DNA of 64,000 nucleotides from Cladorhizidae sp. MBARI D1340-BT2 (taxonomy: Eukaryota > Porifera > Demospongiae > Poecilosclerida > Cladorhizidae), in NCBI GenBank assembly GCA_028752905.1, contig JAQNBH010000088.1, positions 62,001 through 126,000 on the forward strand, in the 5' to 3' direction. The notes below the pieces were generated by a model, which saw only the letters and a list, made by a program, of their open reading frames with translations, was not told the origin of the DNA and made no database searches. This document shows positions 41,485 through 54,268 of this stretch, one piece after another. The position numbers were made by a program, and so were the translations under genes. Numbering within the stretch: the first letter of the stretch is position 1; each line of letters starts with the position of its first letter.

Positions 41485-44153
41485 GTGAGCCGCTGCAACA
41501 CTGACCCACTAATTACTAGACTAATAGGCCCACCAGTAGTGAGCCACTGCAACACTGACCCACTAATTACTAGACTAATAGGCCCACCAGTAGTGAGTCA
41601 CTGCAACACTGACCCACTAATTACTAGACTAATAGGCAAACCAGTAGTGAGCCACTGCAACACTGACCACTAATTACTAGACAAATGGGCCCACCAGTAG
41701 TGAGCCACTGCAACACTGACCCACTAATTACTAGACTAATAGGCCCACCAGTAGTGAGCCACTGCAACACTGACCACTAATTACTAGACTAATAGGCCCA
41801 CCAGTAGTGAGCCACTGCAACACTGACCACTAATTACTAGACTAATAGGCCCACCAGTAGTGAGCCACTGCAACACTGACCCACTAATTACTAGACTAAT
41901 AGGCCCACCAGTAGTGAGCCACTGCAACACTGACCCACTAATTACTAGACTAATAGGCCCACCAGTAGTGAGCCACTGCAACACTGACCACTAATTACTA
42001 GACTAATAGGCTCACCAGTAGTGAGCCACTGCAACACTGACCCACTAATTACTAGACTAATAGGCCCACCAGTAGTGAGCCACTGCAACACTGACCCACT
42101 AATTACTAGACTAATAGGCCCACCAGTAATGAGCCACTGCAACACTGACCCACTAATTACTAGACTAATAGGCAAACCAGTAGTGAGCCACTGCAACACT
42201 GACCACTAATTACTAGACTAATAGGCCCACCAGTAGTGAGCCACTGCAACACTGACCCACTAATTACTAGACTAATAGGCCCACCAGTAGTGAGCCACTG
42301 CAACACTGACCACTAATTACTAGACTAATAGGCACACCAGTAGTGAGCCACTGCAACACTGACCCACTAATTACTTGACTAATAGGCCCACCAGTAGTGA
42401 GCCACTGCAACACTGACCCAATAATTACTAGACTAATAGGCCCACCAGTAGTGAGCCGCTGCAACACTGACCCACTAATTACTAGACAAATAGGCCCACC
42501 AGTAGTGAGCCACTGCAACACTGACCACTAATTACTAGACTAATAGACCCACCAGTAGTGAGGCACTGCAACACTGACCCACTAATTACTAGACTAATAG
42601 GCCCACCAGTAGTGAGCCACTGCAACACTGACCAATAATTACTAGACTAATAGGCCCACCAGTAGTGAGCCACTGCAACACTGACCCACTAATTACTAGA
42701 CTAATAGGCCCACCAGTAGTGATCCACTGCAACACTGACCACTAATTACTAGACTAATAGGCCCACCAGTAGTGAGCCACTGCAACACTGACCGCTAATT
42801 ACTAGACTAATAGGCCCACCAGTAGTGAGGCACTGCAACACTGACCCACTAATTACTAGACTAATAGGCCGACCAGTAGTGAGCCACTGCAACACTGACC
42901 CACTAATTACTAGACTAATAGGCACACCATTAGTGAGCCACTGCAACACTGACCCACTAATTACTAGACTAATAGGCCCACCAGTAGTGAGCCACTGCAA
43001 CACTGACCACTAATTACTAGACTAATAGGCCCACCAGTAGTGAGCCACTGCAACACTGACCCACTAATTACTAGACTAATAGGCCCACCAGTAGTGAGAC
43101 ACTGCACCACTGACCCACTAATTACTAGACTAATAGGCCCACTAGTAGTGAGCCACTGCAACACTGACCCACTAATTACTTGACTAATAGGCCCACCAGT
43201 AGTAATGCACTGCAACACTGACCCACTAATTACTACACTAATAGGCCCACCAGTAGTGAGTCACTGCAACACTGACCACTAATTACTAGACTAATAGGCC
43301 CACCAGTAGTGAGCCACTGCAACACTGACCCACTAATTACTAGACTAATAGGCCCACCAGTAGTGAGGCACTGCAACACTGACCCACTAATTACTAGACT
43401 AATAGGCCCACCAGTAGTGAGCCACTGCAACACTGACCCACTAATTACTAGACTAATAGGCCCACCAGTAGTGTGCCACTGCAACACTGACCCACTAATT
43501 ACTTGACTAATAGGCCCACCAGTAGTGAGCCACTGCAATACTGACCCACTAATTACTAGACTAACAGGCCCACCAGTAATGAGCCACTGCAACACTGACC
43601 CACTAATTACTAGACTAATAGGCCCACCAGTAGTGAGCCACTGCAACACGACTAATAGGCCCACCAGTAGTGAGCCACTGCAACACTGACCCAATAATTA
43701 CTAGACTAATAGGCCCACCAGTAGTGAGCCACTGCAACACTGACCACTAATTACTAGACTAATAGGCCCACCAGTAGTGAGCCGCTGCAACACTGACCCA
43801 CTAATTACTAGACTAATAGGCCCACCAGTAGTGAGCCACTGCAACACTGACCCACTAATTACTAGACTAATAGGCCCACCAGTAGTGAGTCACTGCAACA
43901 CTGACCCACTAATTACTAGACTAATAGGCCCACCAGTAATGAGCCACTGCAACACTGACTCACTAATTACTAGACTAATAGGCCCACCAGTAGTGAGCCA
44001 CTGCAACACTGACCCACTAATTACTAGACTAATAGGCCCACCAGTAGTGAGCCACTGCAACACTGACCCAATAATTACTAGACTAATAGGCCCACCAGTA
44101 GTGAGCCACTGCAACACTGACCACTAATTACTAGACTAATAGGCCCACCAGTA
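41485..44153. repeat. HOR-B block 7 (short form, 2,669 bp)
   Basis: This short-form block has the 37-bp unit at 43649/43650. It is equal in length to 19115-21783 and has the same variants at every position compared (offset 22,370). Together with block 8 it repeats the series of blocks 2-3 and also of blocks 4-5, so the short-plus-long pair behaves as a larger repeat unit of about 8 kb. Confidence 0.88.
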
Positions 44154-47100
44154 GTGAGCCGCTGCAACACTGACCCACTAATTACTAGACTAATAGGCCC
44201 ACCAGTAGTGAGCCACTGCAACACTGACCCACTAATTACTAGACTAATAGGCCCACCAGTAGTGAGTCACTGCAACACTGACCCACTAATTACTAGACTA
44301 ATAGGCAAACCAGTAGTGAGCCACTGCAACACTGACCACTAATTACTAGACAAATGGGCCCACCAGTAGTGAGCCACTGCAACACTGACCCACTAATTAC
44401 TAGACTAATAGGCCCACCAGTAGTGAGCCACTGCAACACTGACCACTAATTACTAGACTAATAGGCCCACCAGTAGTGAGCCACTGCAACACTGACCACT
44501 AATTACTAGACTAATAGGCCCACCAGTAGTGAGCCACTGCAACACTGACCCACTAATTACTAGACTAATAGGCCCACCAGTAGTGAGCCACTGCAACACT
44601 GACCCACTAATTACTAGACTAATAGGCCCACCAGTAGTGAGCCACTGCAACACTGACCACTAATTACTAGACTAATAGGCTCACCAGTAGTGAGCCACTG
44701 CAACACTGACCCACTAATTACTAGACTAATAGGCCCACCAGTAGTGATCCACTGCAACACTGACCACTAATTACTAGACTAATAGGCCCACCAGTAGTGA
44801 GGCACTGCAACACTGACCCACTAACTACTAGACTAATAGGCAAACCAGTAGTGAGCCACTGCAACACTGACCACTAATTACTAGACTAATAGGCCCACCA
44901 GTAGTGAGCCACTGCAACACTGACCCACTAATTACTAGACTAATAGGCCCACCAGTAGTGAGCCACTGCAACACTGACCACTAATTACTAGACTAATAGG
45001 CACACCAGTAGTGAGCCACTGCAACACTGACCCACTAATTACTTGACTAATAGGCCCACCAGTAGTGAGCCACTGCAACACTGACCCAATAATTACTAGA
45101 CTAATAGGCCCACCAGTAGTGAGCCACTGCAACACTGACCAATAATTACTAGACTAATAGGCCCACCAGTAGTGAGCCACTGCAACACTGACCCACTAAT
45201 TACTAGACTAATAGGCCCACCAGTAGTGATCCACTGCAACACTGACCACTAATTACTAGACTAATAGGCCCACCAGTAGTGAGCCACTGCAACACTGACC
45301 GCTAATTACTAGACTAATAGGCCCACCAGTAGTGAGGCACTGCAACACTGACCCACTAATTACTAGACTAATAGGCCGACCAGTAGTGAGCCACTGCAAC
45401 ACTGACCCACTAATTACTAGACTAATAGGCACAACATTAGTGAGCCACTGCAACACTGACCCACTAATTACTAGACTAATAGGCCCACCAGTAGTGAGCC
45501 ACTGCAACACTGACCACTAATTACTAGACTAATAGGCCCACCAGTAGTGAGCCACTGCAACACTGACCCACTAATTACTAGACTAATAGGCCCACCAGTA
45601 GTGAGCCACTGCACCACTGACCCACTAATTACTAGACTAATAGGCCCACTAGTAGTGAGCCACTGCAACACTGACCCACTAATTACTTGACTAATAGGCC
45701 CACCAGTAGTAATGCACTGCAACACTGACCCACTAATTACTACACTAATAGGCCCACCAGTAGTGAGTCACTGCAACACTGACCACTAATTACTAGACTA
45801 ATAGGCCCACCAGTAGTGAGCCACTGCAACACTGACCCACTAATTACTAGACTAATAGGCCCACCAGTAGTGAGGCACTGCAACACTGACCCACTAATTA
45901 CTAGACTAATAGGCCCACCAGTAGTGAGCCACTGCAACACTGACCCACTAATTACTAGACTAATAGGCCCACCAGTAGTGTGCCACTGCAACACTGACCC
46001 ACTAATTACTTGACTAATAGGCCCACCAGTAGTGAGCCACTGCAATACTGACCCACTAATTACTAGACTAACAGGCCCACCAGTAATGAGCCACTGCAAC
46101 ACTGACCCACTAATTACTAGACTAATAGGCCCACCAGTAGTGAGCCACTGCAACACGACTAATAGGCCCACCAGTAGTGAGCCACTGCAACACTGACCCA
46201 ATAATTACTAGACTAATAGGCCCACCAGTAGTGAGCCACTGCAACACTGACCACTAATTACTAGACTAATAGGCCCACCAGTAGTGAGCCGCTGCAACAC
46301 TGACCCACTAATTACTAGACTAATAGGCCCACCAGTAGTGAGCCACTGCAACACTGACCCACTAATTACTAGACTAATAGGCCCACCAGTAGTGAGCCAC
46401 TGCAACACTGACCACTAATTACTAGACTAATAGGCCCACCAGTAGTGAGCCACTGCAACACTGACCCAATAATTACTAGACTAATAGGCCCACCAGTAGT
46501 GAGCCACTTCAACACTGACCCACTAATTACTAGACTAATAGGCCCACCAGTAGTGAGCCACTGCAACACTGACCACTAATTACTAGACTAATAGGCCCAC
46601 CAGTAGTGAGCCTCTGCAACACTGACCCACTAATTACTAGACAAATAGGCCCACCAGTAGTGAGCCACTGCAACACTGACCGACTAATTACTAGACTTTT
46701 AGGCCCACCAGTAGTAAGGCACTGCAACACTGACCCACTAATTACTAGACTAATAGGCCCACCAGTAGTGAGCCACTGCAACACTGACCACTAATTACTA
46801 GACTAATAGGCCCACCAGTAGTCAGCCACTGCAACACTGACCCACTAATTACTAGACTAACAGGCCCACCAGTAGTGAGGCTCTGCAACACTGACCCATT
46901 AATTACTAGACTAATAGGCCCACCAGTAGTGAGCCACTGCAACACTGACCCACTAATTACTAGACTAATAGGCCCACCAGTAGTGTGCCACTGCAACACT
47001 GACCCACTAATTACTTGACTAATAGGCCCACCAGTAGTGAGCCACTGCAATACTGACCCACTAATTACTAGACTAATAGGCCCACCAGTAATGAGCCACT

Positions 47101-50100
47101 GCAACACTGACCCACTAATTACTAGACTAATAGGCCCACCAGTAGTGAGCCACTGCAACACTGACCACTAATTACTAGACTAATAGGCCCACCAGTAGTG
47201 AGCCACTGCAACACTGACCCAATAATTACTAGACTAATAGGCCCACCAGTAGTGAGCCACTGCAACACTGACCACTAATTACTAGACTAATAGGCCCACC
47301 AGTAGTGAGCCACTGCAACACTGACCCACTAATTACTAGACTAATAGGCCCACCAGTAGTGAGCCACTGCAACACTGACCCACTAATTACTAGACTAATA
47401 GGCCCACCAGTAGTGAGCCACTGCAACACTGATCACTAATTACTAGACTAATAGGCCCACCAGTAGTGAGCCACTGCAACACTGACCCACTAATTACTAG
47501 ACTAATAGGCCCACCAGTAGTGAGCCACTGCAACACTGACCCACTAATTACTAGACTAATAGGCCCACCAGTAGTGAGCCACTTCAACACTGACCCACTA
47601 ATTACTAGACTAATAGGCCCACCAGTAGTGAGCGACTGCAACACTGACCCACTAATTACTAGACTAATAGGCCCACCAGTAGTGAGCCACTGCAACACTG
47701 ACCCACTAATTACTAGACTAATAGGCACACCAGTAGTGAGCCACTGCAACACTGACCCACTAATTACTAGACTAATAGGCCCACCAGTAGTGAGCCACTG
47801 CAACACTGACCCATAATTACTAGACTAATAGGCCCACCAGTAGTGAGCCACTGCAACACTGACCCACTAATTACTAGACTAATAGGCCCCCAGTAGTGAG
47901 CCACTGCAACACTGACCCACTAATTACTAGACTAATAGGCCCCCAGTAGTGAGCCACTGCAACACTGACCTACTAATTACTAGACTAATAGGCCCACCAG
48001 TAGTGAGCCACTGCAACACTGACCCACTAATTACTAGACTAATAGGCCCACCAGTAGTGAGCCACTGCAACACTGACCCACTAATTACTAGACAAATGGG
48101 CCCACCAGTGGTGAGCCACTGCAACACTGACCCAGTAATTACTAGACTAATAGGCCCACCAGTAGTGAGCCACTGCAACACTGACCAACTAATTACTAGA
48201 CTAATAGGTCCACCAGTAGTGAGCCACTGAAACACTGACCACTAATTACTAGACAAATGGGCCCACCAGTAGTGAGCCACTGCAACACTGACCCAGTAAT
48301 TACTAGACTAATAGGCCCACCAGTAGTGAGCCACTGCAACACTGACCAACTAATTACTAGACTAATAGGTCCACCAGTAGTGAGCCACTGAAACACTGAC
48401 CACTAATTACTAGACTAATAGGCCCACCAGTAGTGAGCCACTGCAACACTGACCCACTAATTACTAGACTAATAGGCCCACCAGTAGTGAGCCACTGCAA
48501 CACTGACCACTAATTACTAGACTAATAGGCCCACCAGTAGTGAGCCACTGCAACACTGACCCACTAATTACTAGACTAATAGGCCCACCAGTAGTGAGCC
48601 ACTGCAACACTGACCACTAATTACTAGACTAATAGGTCCACCAGTAGTGAGCCACTGCAACACTGACCACTAATTACTAGACTAATAGGCCCACCAGTAG
48701 TGAGCCACTGCAACACTGACCCACTAATTACTAGACTAATAGGCCCACCAGTAGTGAGCCACTGCAACACTGACCCACTAATTACTAGACTAATAGGCCC
48801 ACCAGTAGTGAGCAACTGCAACACTGACCAACTAATTACTAGACTAATAGGCCCACCAGTAGTGAGCCACTGCAACACTGACCCACTAATTACTAGACTA
48901 ATAGGCCCACCAGTAGTGAGCCACTGCAACACTGACCCACTAATTACTAGACTAATAGGCCCACCAGTAGTGAGCCACTGCAACACTGACCAACTAATTA
49001 CTAGACTAATAGGCCCACCAGTAGTGAGCCACTGCAACATTGACCCACTAATTACTAGACTAATAGGCCCACCAGTAGTGAGCCACTGCAATACTGACCC
49101 ACTAATTACTAGACTAATAGGCCCACCAGTAGTGAGCCACTGCAACACTGACCCACTAATTACTAGACTAATAGGCCCACCAGTAGTGAGCCACTGCAAC
49201 ACTGACCCGCTAATTACTAGACTAATAGGCCCACCAGTAGTGAGCCACTGCAACACTGACCACTAATTACTAGACTAATAGGCCCACCAGTAGTGAGCCA
49301 CTGCAACACTGACCCACTAATTACTAGACTAATAGGCCCACCAGTAGTGAGCCACTGCAACACTGACCCACTAATTACTAGACTAATAGTCCCACCAGTA
49401 GTGAGCCACTGCAACACTGACCCACTAATTACTAGACTAATAGGCACACCAGTAGTGAGCCACTGCAACACTGACCCACTAATTACTAGACTAATAGGCC
49501 CACCAGTAGTGAGCCACTGCAACACTGACCCACTAATTACTAGACTAATAGGCCCACCAGTAGTGAGTCACTGCAACACTGACCCACTAATTACTAGACT
49601 AATAGGCAAACCAGTAGTGAGCCACTGCAACACTGACCACTAATTACTAGACAAATGGGCCCACCAGTAGTGAGCCACTGCAACACTGACCCACTAATTA
49701 CTAGACTAATAGGCCCACCAGTAGTGAGCCACTGCAACACTGACCACTAATTACTAGACTAATAGGCCCACCAGTAGTGAGCCACTGCAACACTGACCAC
49801 TAATTACTAGACTAATAGGCCCACCAGTAGGGAGCCACTGCAACACTGACCCACTAATTACTAGACTAATAGGCCCACCAGTAGTGAGCCACTGCAACAC
49901 TGACCCACTAATTACTAGACTAATAGGCCCACCAGTAGTGAGCCACTGCAACACTGACCACTAATTACTAGACTAATAGGCTCACCAGTAGTGAGCCACT
50001 GCAACACTGACCACTAATTACTAGACTAATAGGCCCACCAGTAGTGAGGCACTGCAACACTGACCCACTAATTACTAGACTAATAGGCCGACCAGGTGTG

Positions 50101-50343
50101 AGCCACTGCAACACTGACCCACTAATTACTAGACTAATAGGCAAACCAGTAGTGAGCCACTGCAACACTGACCACTAATTACTAGACTAATAGGCCCACC
50201 AGTAGTGAGCCACTGCAACACTGACCCACTAATTACTAGACAAATAGGCCCACCAGTAGTGAGCCACTGCAACACTGACCGACTAATTACTAGACTAATA
50301 TGCCCACCAGTAGTAATGCACTGCAACACTGACCCACTAATTA
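44154..50343. repeat. HOR-B block 8 (long form plus extra module)
   Basis: This long-form block has the 37-bp unit at 46156/46157 and the doubled ACAAATGGG group at about 48.09-48.40 kb. It ends in the module of about 0.65 kb also seen at the end of block 5 (GTAGGGAGCC near 49828, CCAGGTGTGAGCC near 50092, GTAGTAATGCAC near 50311). A small private change is AGCAACTGC near 48812, where block 5 has AGCCACTGC. After about 50390 the sequence stops matching block 6 and enters the HOR-C family. Confidence 0.86.
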
Positions 50344-53300
50344 CTAGACTAATAGGCCCACCAGTAGTGAGCCACTGCAACACTGACCACTAATTACTAG
50401 ACTAATAGGCCCACCAGTAGTGAGCCACTGCAACACTGACCCACTAATTACTAGACTAATAGGCCCACCAGTAGTGAGGCACTGCAACACAGACCCACTA
50501 ATTACTAGACTAATAGGCCCACCAGTAGTGAGCCACTGCAACACTGACCCACTAATTACTAGACTAATAGGCCCACCAGTAGTGTGCCACTGCAACACTG
50601 ACCCACTAATTACTTGACTAATAGGCCCACCAGTAGTGAGCCACTGCAATACTGACCCACTAATTACTAGACTAATAGGCCCACCAGTAGTGAGCCACTG
50701 CAACACTGACCCACTAATTACTAGACTAATAGGCCCACCAGTAGTGAGCCACTGCAACACTGACCCACTAATTACTAGACTAATAGGCCCACCAGTAGTG
50801 AGCCACTGCAACACTGACCCAATAATTACTAGACTAATAGGCCCACCAGTAGTGAGCCACTGCAACACTGACCCACTAATTACTAGACTAATAGGCACAC
50901 CAGTAGTGAGCCACTGCAACACTGACCCACTAATTACTAGACTAATAGGCACACCAGTAGTGAGCCACTGCAACACTGACCAATAATTACTAGACTAATA
51001 AGCCCACCAGTAGTGAGCCACTGCAACACTGGCCCACTAATTACTTGACTTATAGGCACACCAGTAGTGAGCCACTGCAACACTGACCCACTAATTACTA
51101 GACTAATAGGCCCACCAGTAGTGAGCCACTGCAACACTGACCCACTAATTACTAGACTAATAGGCCCACCAGTAGTGAGCCACTGCAACACTGACCCACT
51201 AATTACTAGACTAATAGGCCCACCAGTAGTGAGCCACTGCAACACTGACCACTAATTACTAGACTAATAGGCCCACCAGTAGTGAGCCACTGCAACACTG
51301 ACCCACTAATTACTAGACTAATAGGCCCACCAGTAGTGAGCCACTGCAACACTGACCATTAATTACTAGACTAATAGGCCCACCAGTAGTGAGCCGCTGC
51401 AACACTGACCCACTAATTACTAGACTAATAGGCCCACCAGTAGTGAGCCACTGCAACACTGACTCACTAATTACTAGACTAATAGGCCCACCAGTAGTGA
51501 GTCACTGCAACACTGACCCACTAATTACTAGACTAATAGGCAAACCAGTAGTGAGCCACTGCAACACTGACCACTAATTACTAGACAAATGGGCCCACCA
51601 GTAGTGAGCCACTGTAACACTGACCCACTAATTACTAGACTAATAGGCCCACCAGTAGTGAGCCACTGCAACACTCACCACTAATTACTAGACTAATAGG
51701 CCCACCAGTAGTGAGCCACTGCAACACTGACCACTAATTACTAGACTAATAGGCCCACCAGTAGTGAGCCACTGCAACACTGACCCACTAATTACTAGAC
51801 TAATAGGCCCACCAGTAGTGAGCCACTGCAACACTGACCCACTAATTACTAGACTAATAGGCCCACCAGTAGTGAGCCACTGCAACACTGACCACTAATT
51901 ACTAGACTAATAGGCTCACCAGTAGTGAGCCACTGCAACACTGACCCACTAATTACTAGACTAATAGGCCCACCAGTAGTGATCCACTGCAACACTGACC
52001 ACTAATTACTAGACTAATAGGCCCACCAGTAGTGAGGCACTGCAACACTGACCCACTAATTACTAGACTAATATGCCGACCAGGTGTGAGCCACTGCAAC
52101 ACTGACCCACTAATTACTAGACTAATAGGCAAACCAGTAGTGAGACACTGCAACACTGACCACTAATTACTAGACTAATAGGCCCACCAGTAGTGAGCCA
52201 CTGCAAAACTGACCCACTAATTACTAGACAAATAGGCCCACCAGTAGTGAGCCACTGCAACACTGACCGACTAATTACTAGACTAATATGCCCACCAGTA
52301 GTAATGCACTGCAACACTGACCCACTAATTACTAGACTAATAGGCCCACCAGTAGTGAGCCACTGCAACACTGACCACTAATTACTAGACTAATAGGCCC
52401 ACCAGTAGTGAGCCACTGCAACACTGACCCACTAATTACTTGACTAATAGGCCCACCAGTAGTGAGCAACTGCAATACTGACCCACTAATTACTAGACTA
52501 ATAGGCCCACCAGTAGTGAGCCACTGCAACACTGACCCACTAATTACTAGACTAATAGGCCCACCAGTAGTGAGCCACTGCAACACTGACCCACTAATTA
52601 CTAGACTAATAGGCCCACCAGTAGTGAGCCACTGTAACACTGACCCAATAATTACTAGACTAATAGGCCCACCAGTAGTGAGCCACTGCAACACTGACCC
52701 ACTAATTACTAGACTAATAGGCACACCAGTAGTGAGCCACTGCAACACTGACCCACTAATTACTAGACTAATAGACCCACCAGTAGTGAGCTACTGCAAC
52801 ACTGACCCACTAATTACTAGACTAATAGGCCCACCAGTAGTGAGCCACTGCAACACTGACCCACTAATTACTAGACTAATAGGTACACCAGTAGTGAGCC
52901 ACTGCAACACTGACCAATAATTACTAGACTAATAGGCCCACCAGTAGTGAGCCACTGCAACACTGAGCCACTAATTACTAGACTTATAGTCCCACCAGTA
53001 GTGAGCTACTGCAACATTGACCCACTAATTACTAGACTAATAGGCCCACCAGTAGTGAGCCACTGCAACACTGAGCCACTAATTACTAGACTAATAGGCC
53101 CACCAGTAGTGAGCCACTGCAACACTGACCCACTAATTACTAGACTAATAGGCCCACCAGTAGTGAGCCACTGCAACACTGACCCACTAATTACTAGACT
53201 AATAGGCCCACCAGTAGTGAGCCACTGCAACACTGACCCATAATTACTAGACTAATAGGCCCACCAGTAGTGAGCCACTGCAACACTGACCCACTAATTA

Positions 53301-54268
53301 CTAGACTAATAGGCCCACCAGTAGTGAGCCACTGCAACACTGACCCACTAATTACTAGACTAATAGGCCCACCAGTAGTGAGCCACTGCAACACTGACCC
53401 ACTAATTACTAGACTAATAGGCCCACCAGTAGTGAGCCACTGCAACACTGACCACTAATTACTAGACTAATAGGCCCACCAGTAGTGAGCCACTGCAACA
53501 CTGACCCACTAATTACTAGACTAATAGGCCCACCAGTAGTGAGCCACTGCAACACTGACCCACTAATTACTAGACTAATAGTCCCACCAGTAGTGAGCCA
53601 CAGCAACACTGACCCACTAATTACTAGACTAATAGGCCCACCAGTAGTGAGCCACTGCAACACTGACCCACTAATTACTAGACTAATAGGCACACCAGTA
53701 GTGAGACACTGCAACACTGACCCACTAATTACTAGACTAATAGGCCCACCAGTAGTGAGCCACTGCAACACTGACCCACTAATTACTAGACTAATAGGCC
53801 CACCAGTAGTGAGTCACTGCAACACTGACCCACTAATTACTAGACTAATAGGCAAACCAGTAGTGAGCCACTGCAACACTGACCCACTAATTACTAGACA
53901 AATGGGCCCACCAGTAGTGAGCCACTGCAACACTGACCCACTAATTACTAGACTAATAGGCCCACCAGTAGTGAGCCACTGCAACACTGACCACTAATTA
54001 CTAGACTAATAGGCCCACCAGTAGTGAGCCACTGCAACACTGACCACTAATTACTAGACTAATAGGCCCACCAGTAGTGAGCCACTGCAACACTGACCCA
54101 CTAATTACTAGACTAATAGGCCGACCAGGTGTGAGCCACTGCAACACTGACCCACTAATTACTAGACTAATAGGCAAACCAGTAGTGAGCCACTGCAACA
54201 CTGACCACTAATTACTAGACTAATAGGCCCACCAGTAGTGAGCCACTGCAACACTGACCCACTAATTA
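50344..54268. repeat. HOR-C copy 1 (about 3.93 kb)
   Basis: Units at 50344-51255 reappear at 54269-55180 at an offset of 3,925 bp. They include GCAACACAGACC (about 50485 and 54410), ACTAATAAGCCC and CACTGGCCCAC. Inside the copy, the module with GTAGTAATGCAC (50129-50393, end of block 8) recurs at 52117-52381, a half-period of about 1.99 kb. Stretches with GAGCTACTGC and ACTGAGCCAC (52947-53100) and CCACAGCAAC (about 53600) are private here. No gene is present. Confidence 0.8.

Noticed and set aside
15757..46170. The 37-bp units as insertion or attachment sites of a mobile element
   Set aside because: They are simple 17-bp deletions within the monomer. Nothing is inserted, there is no target-site duplication, and all eight copies share one inherited breakpoint.
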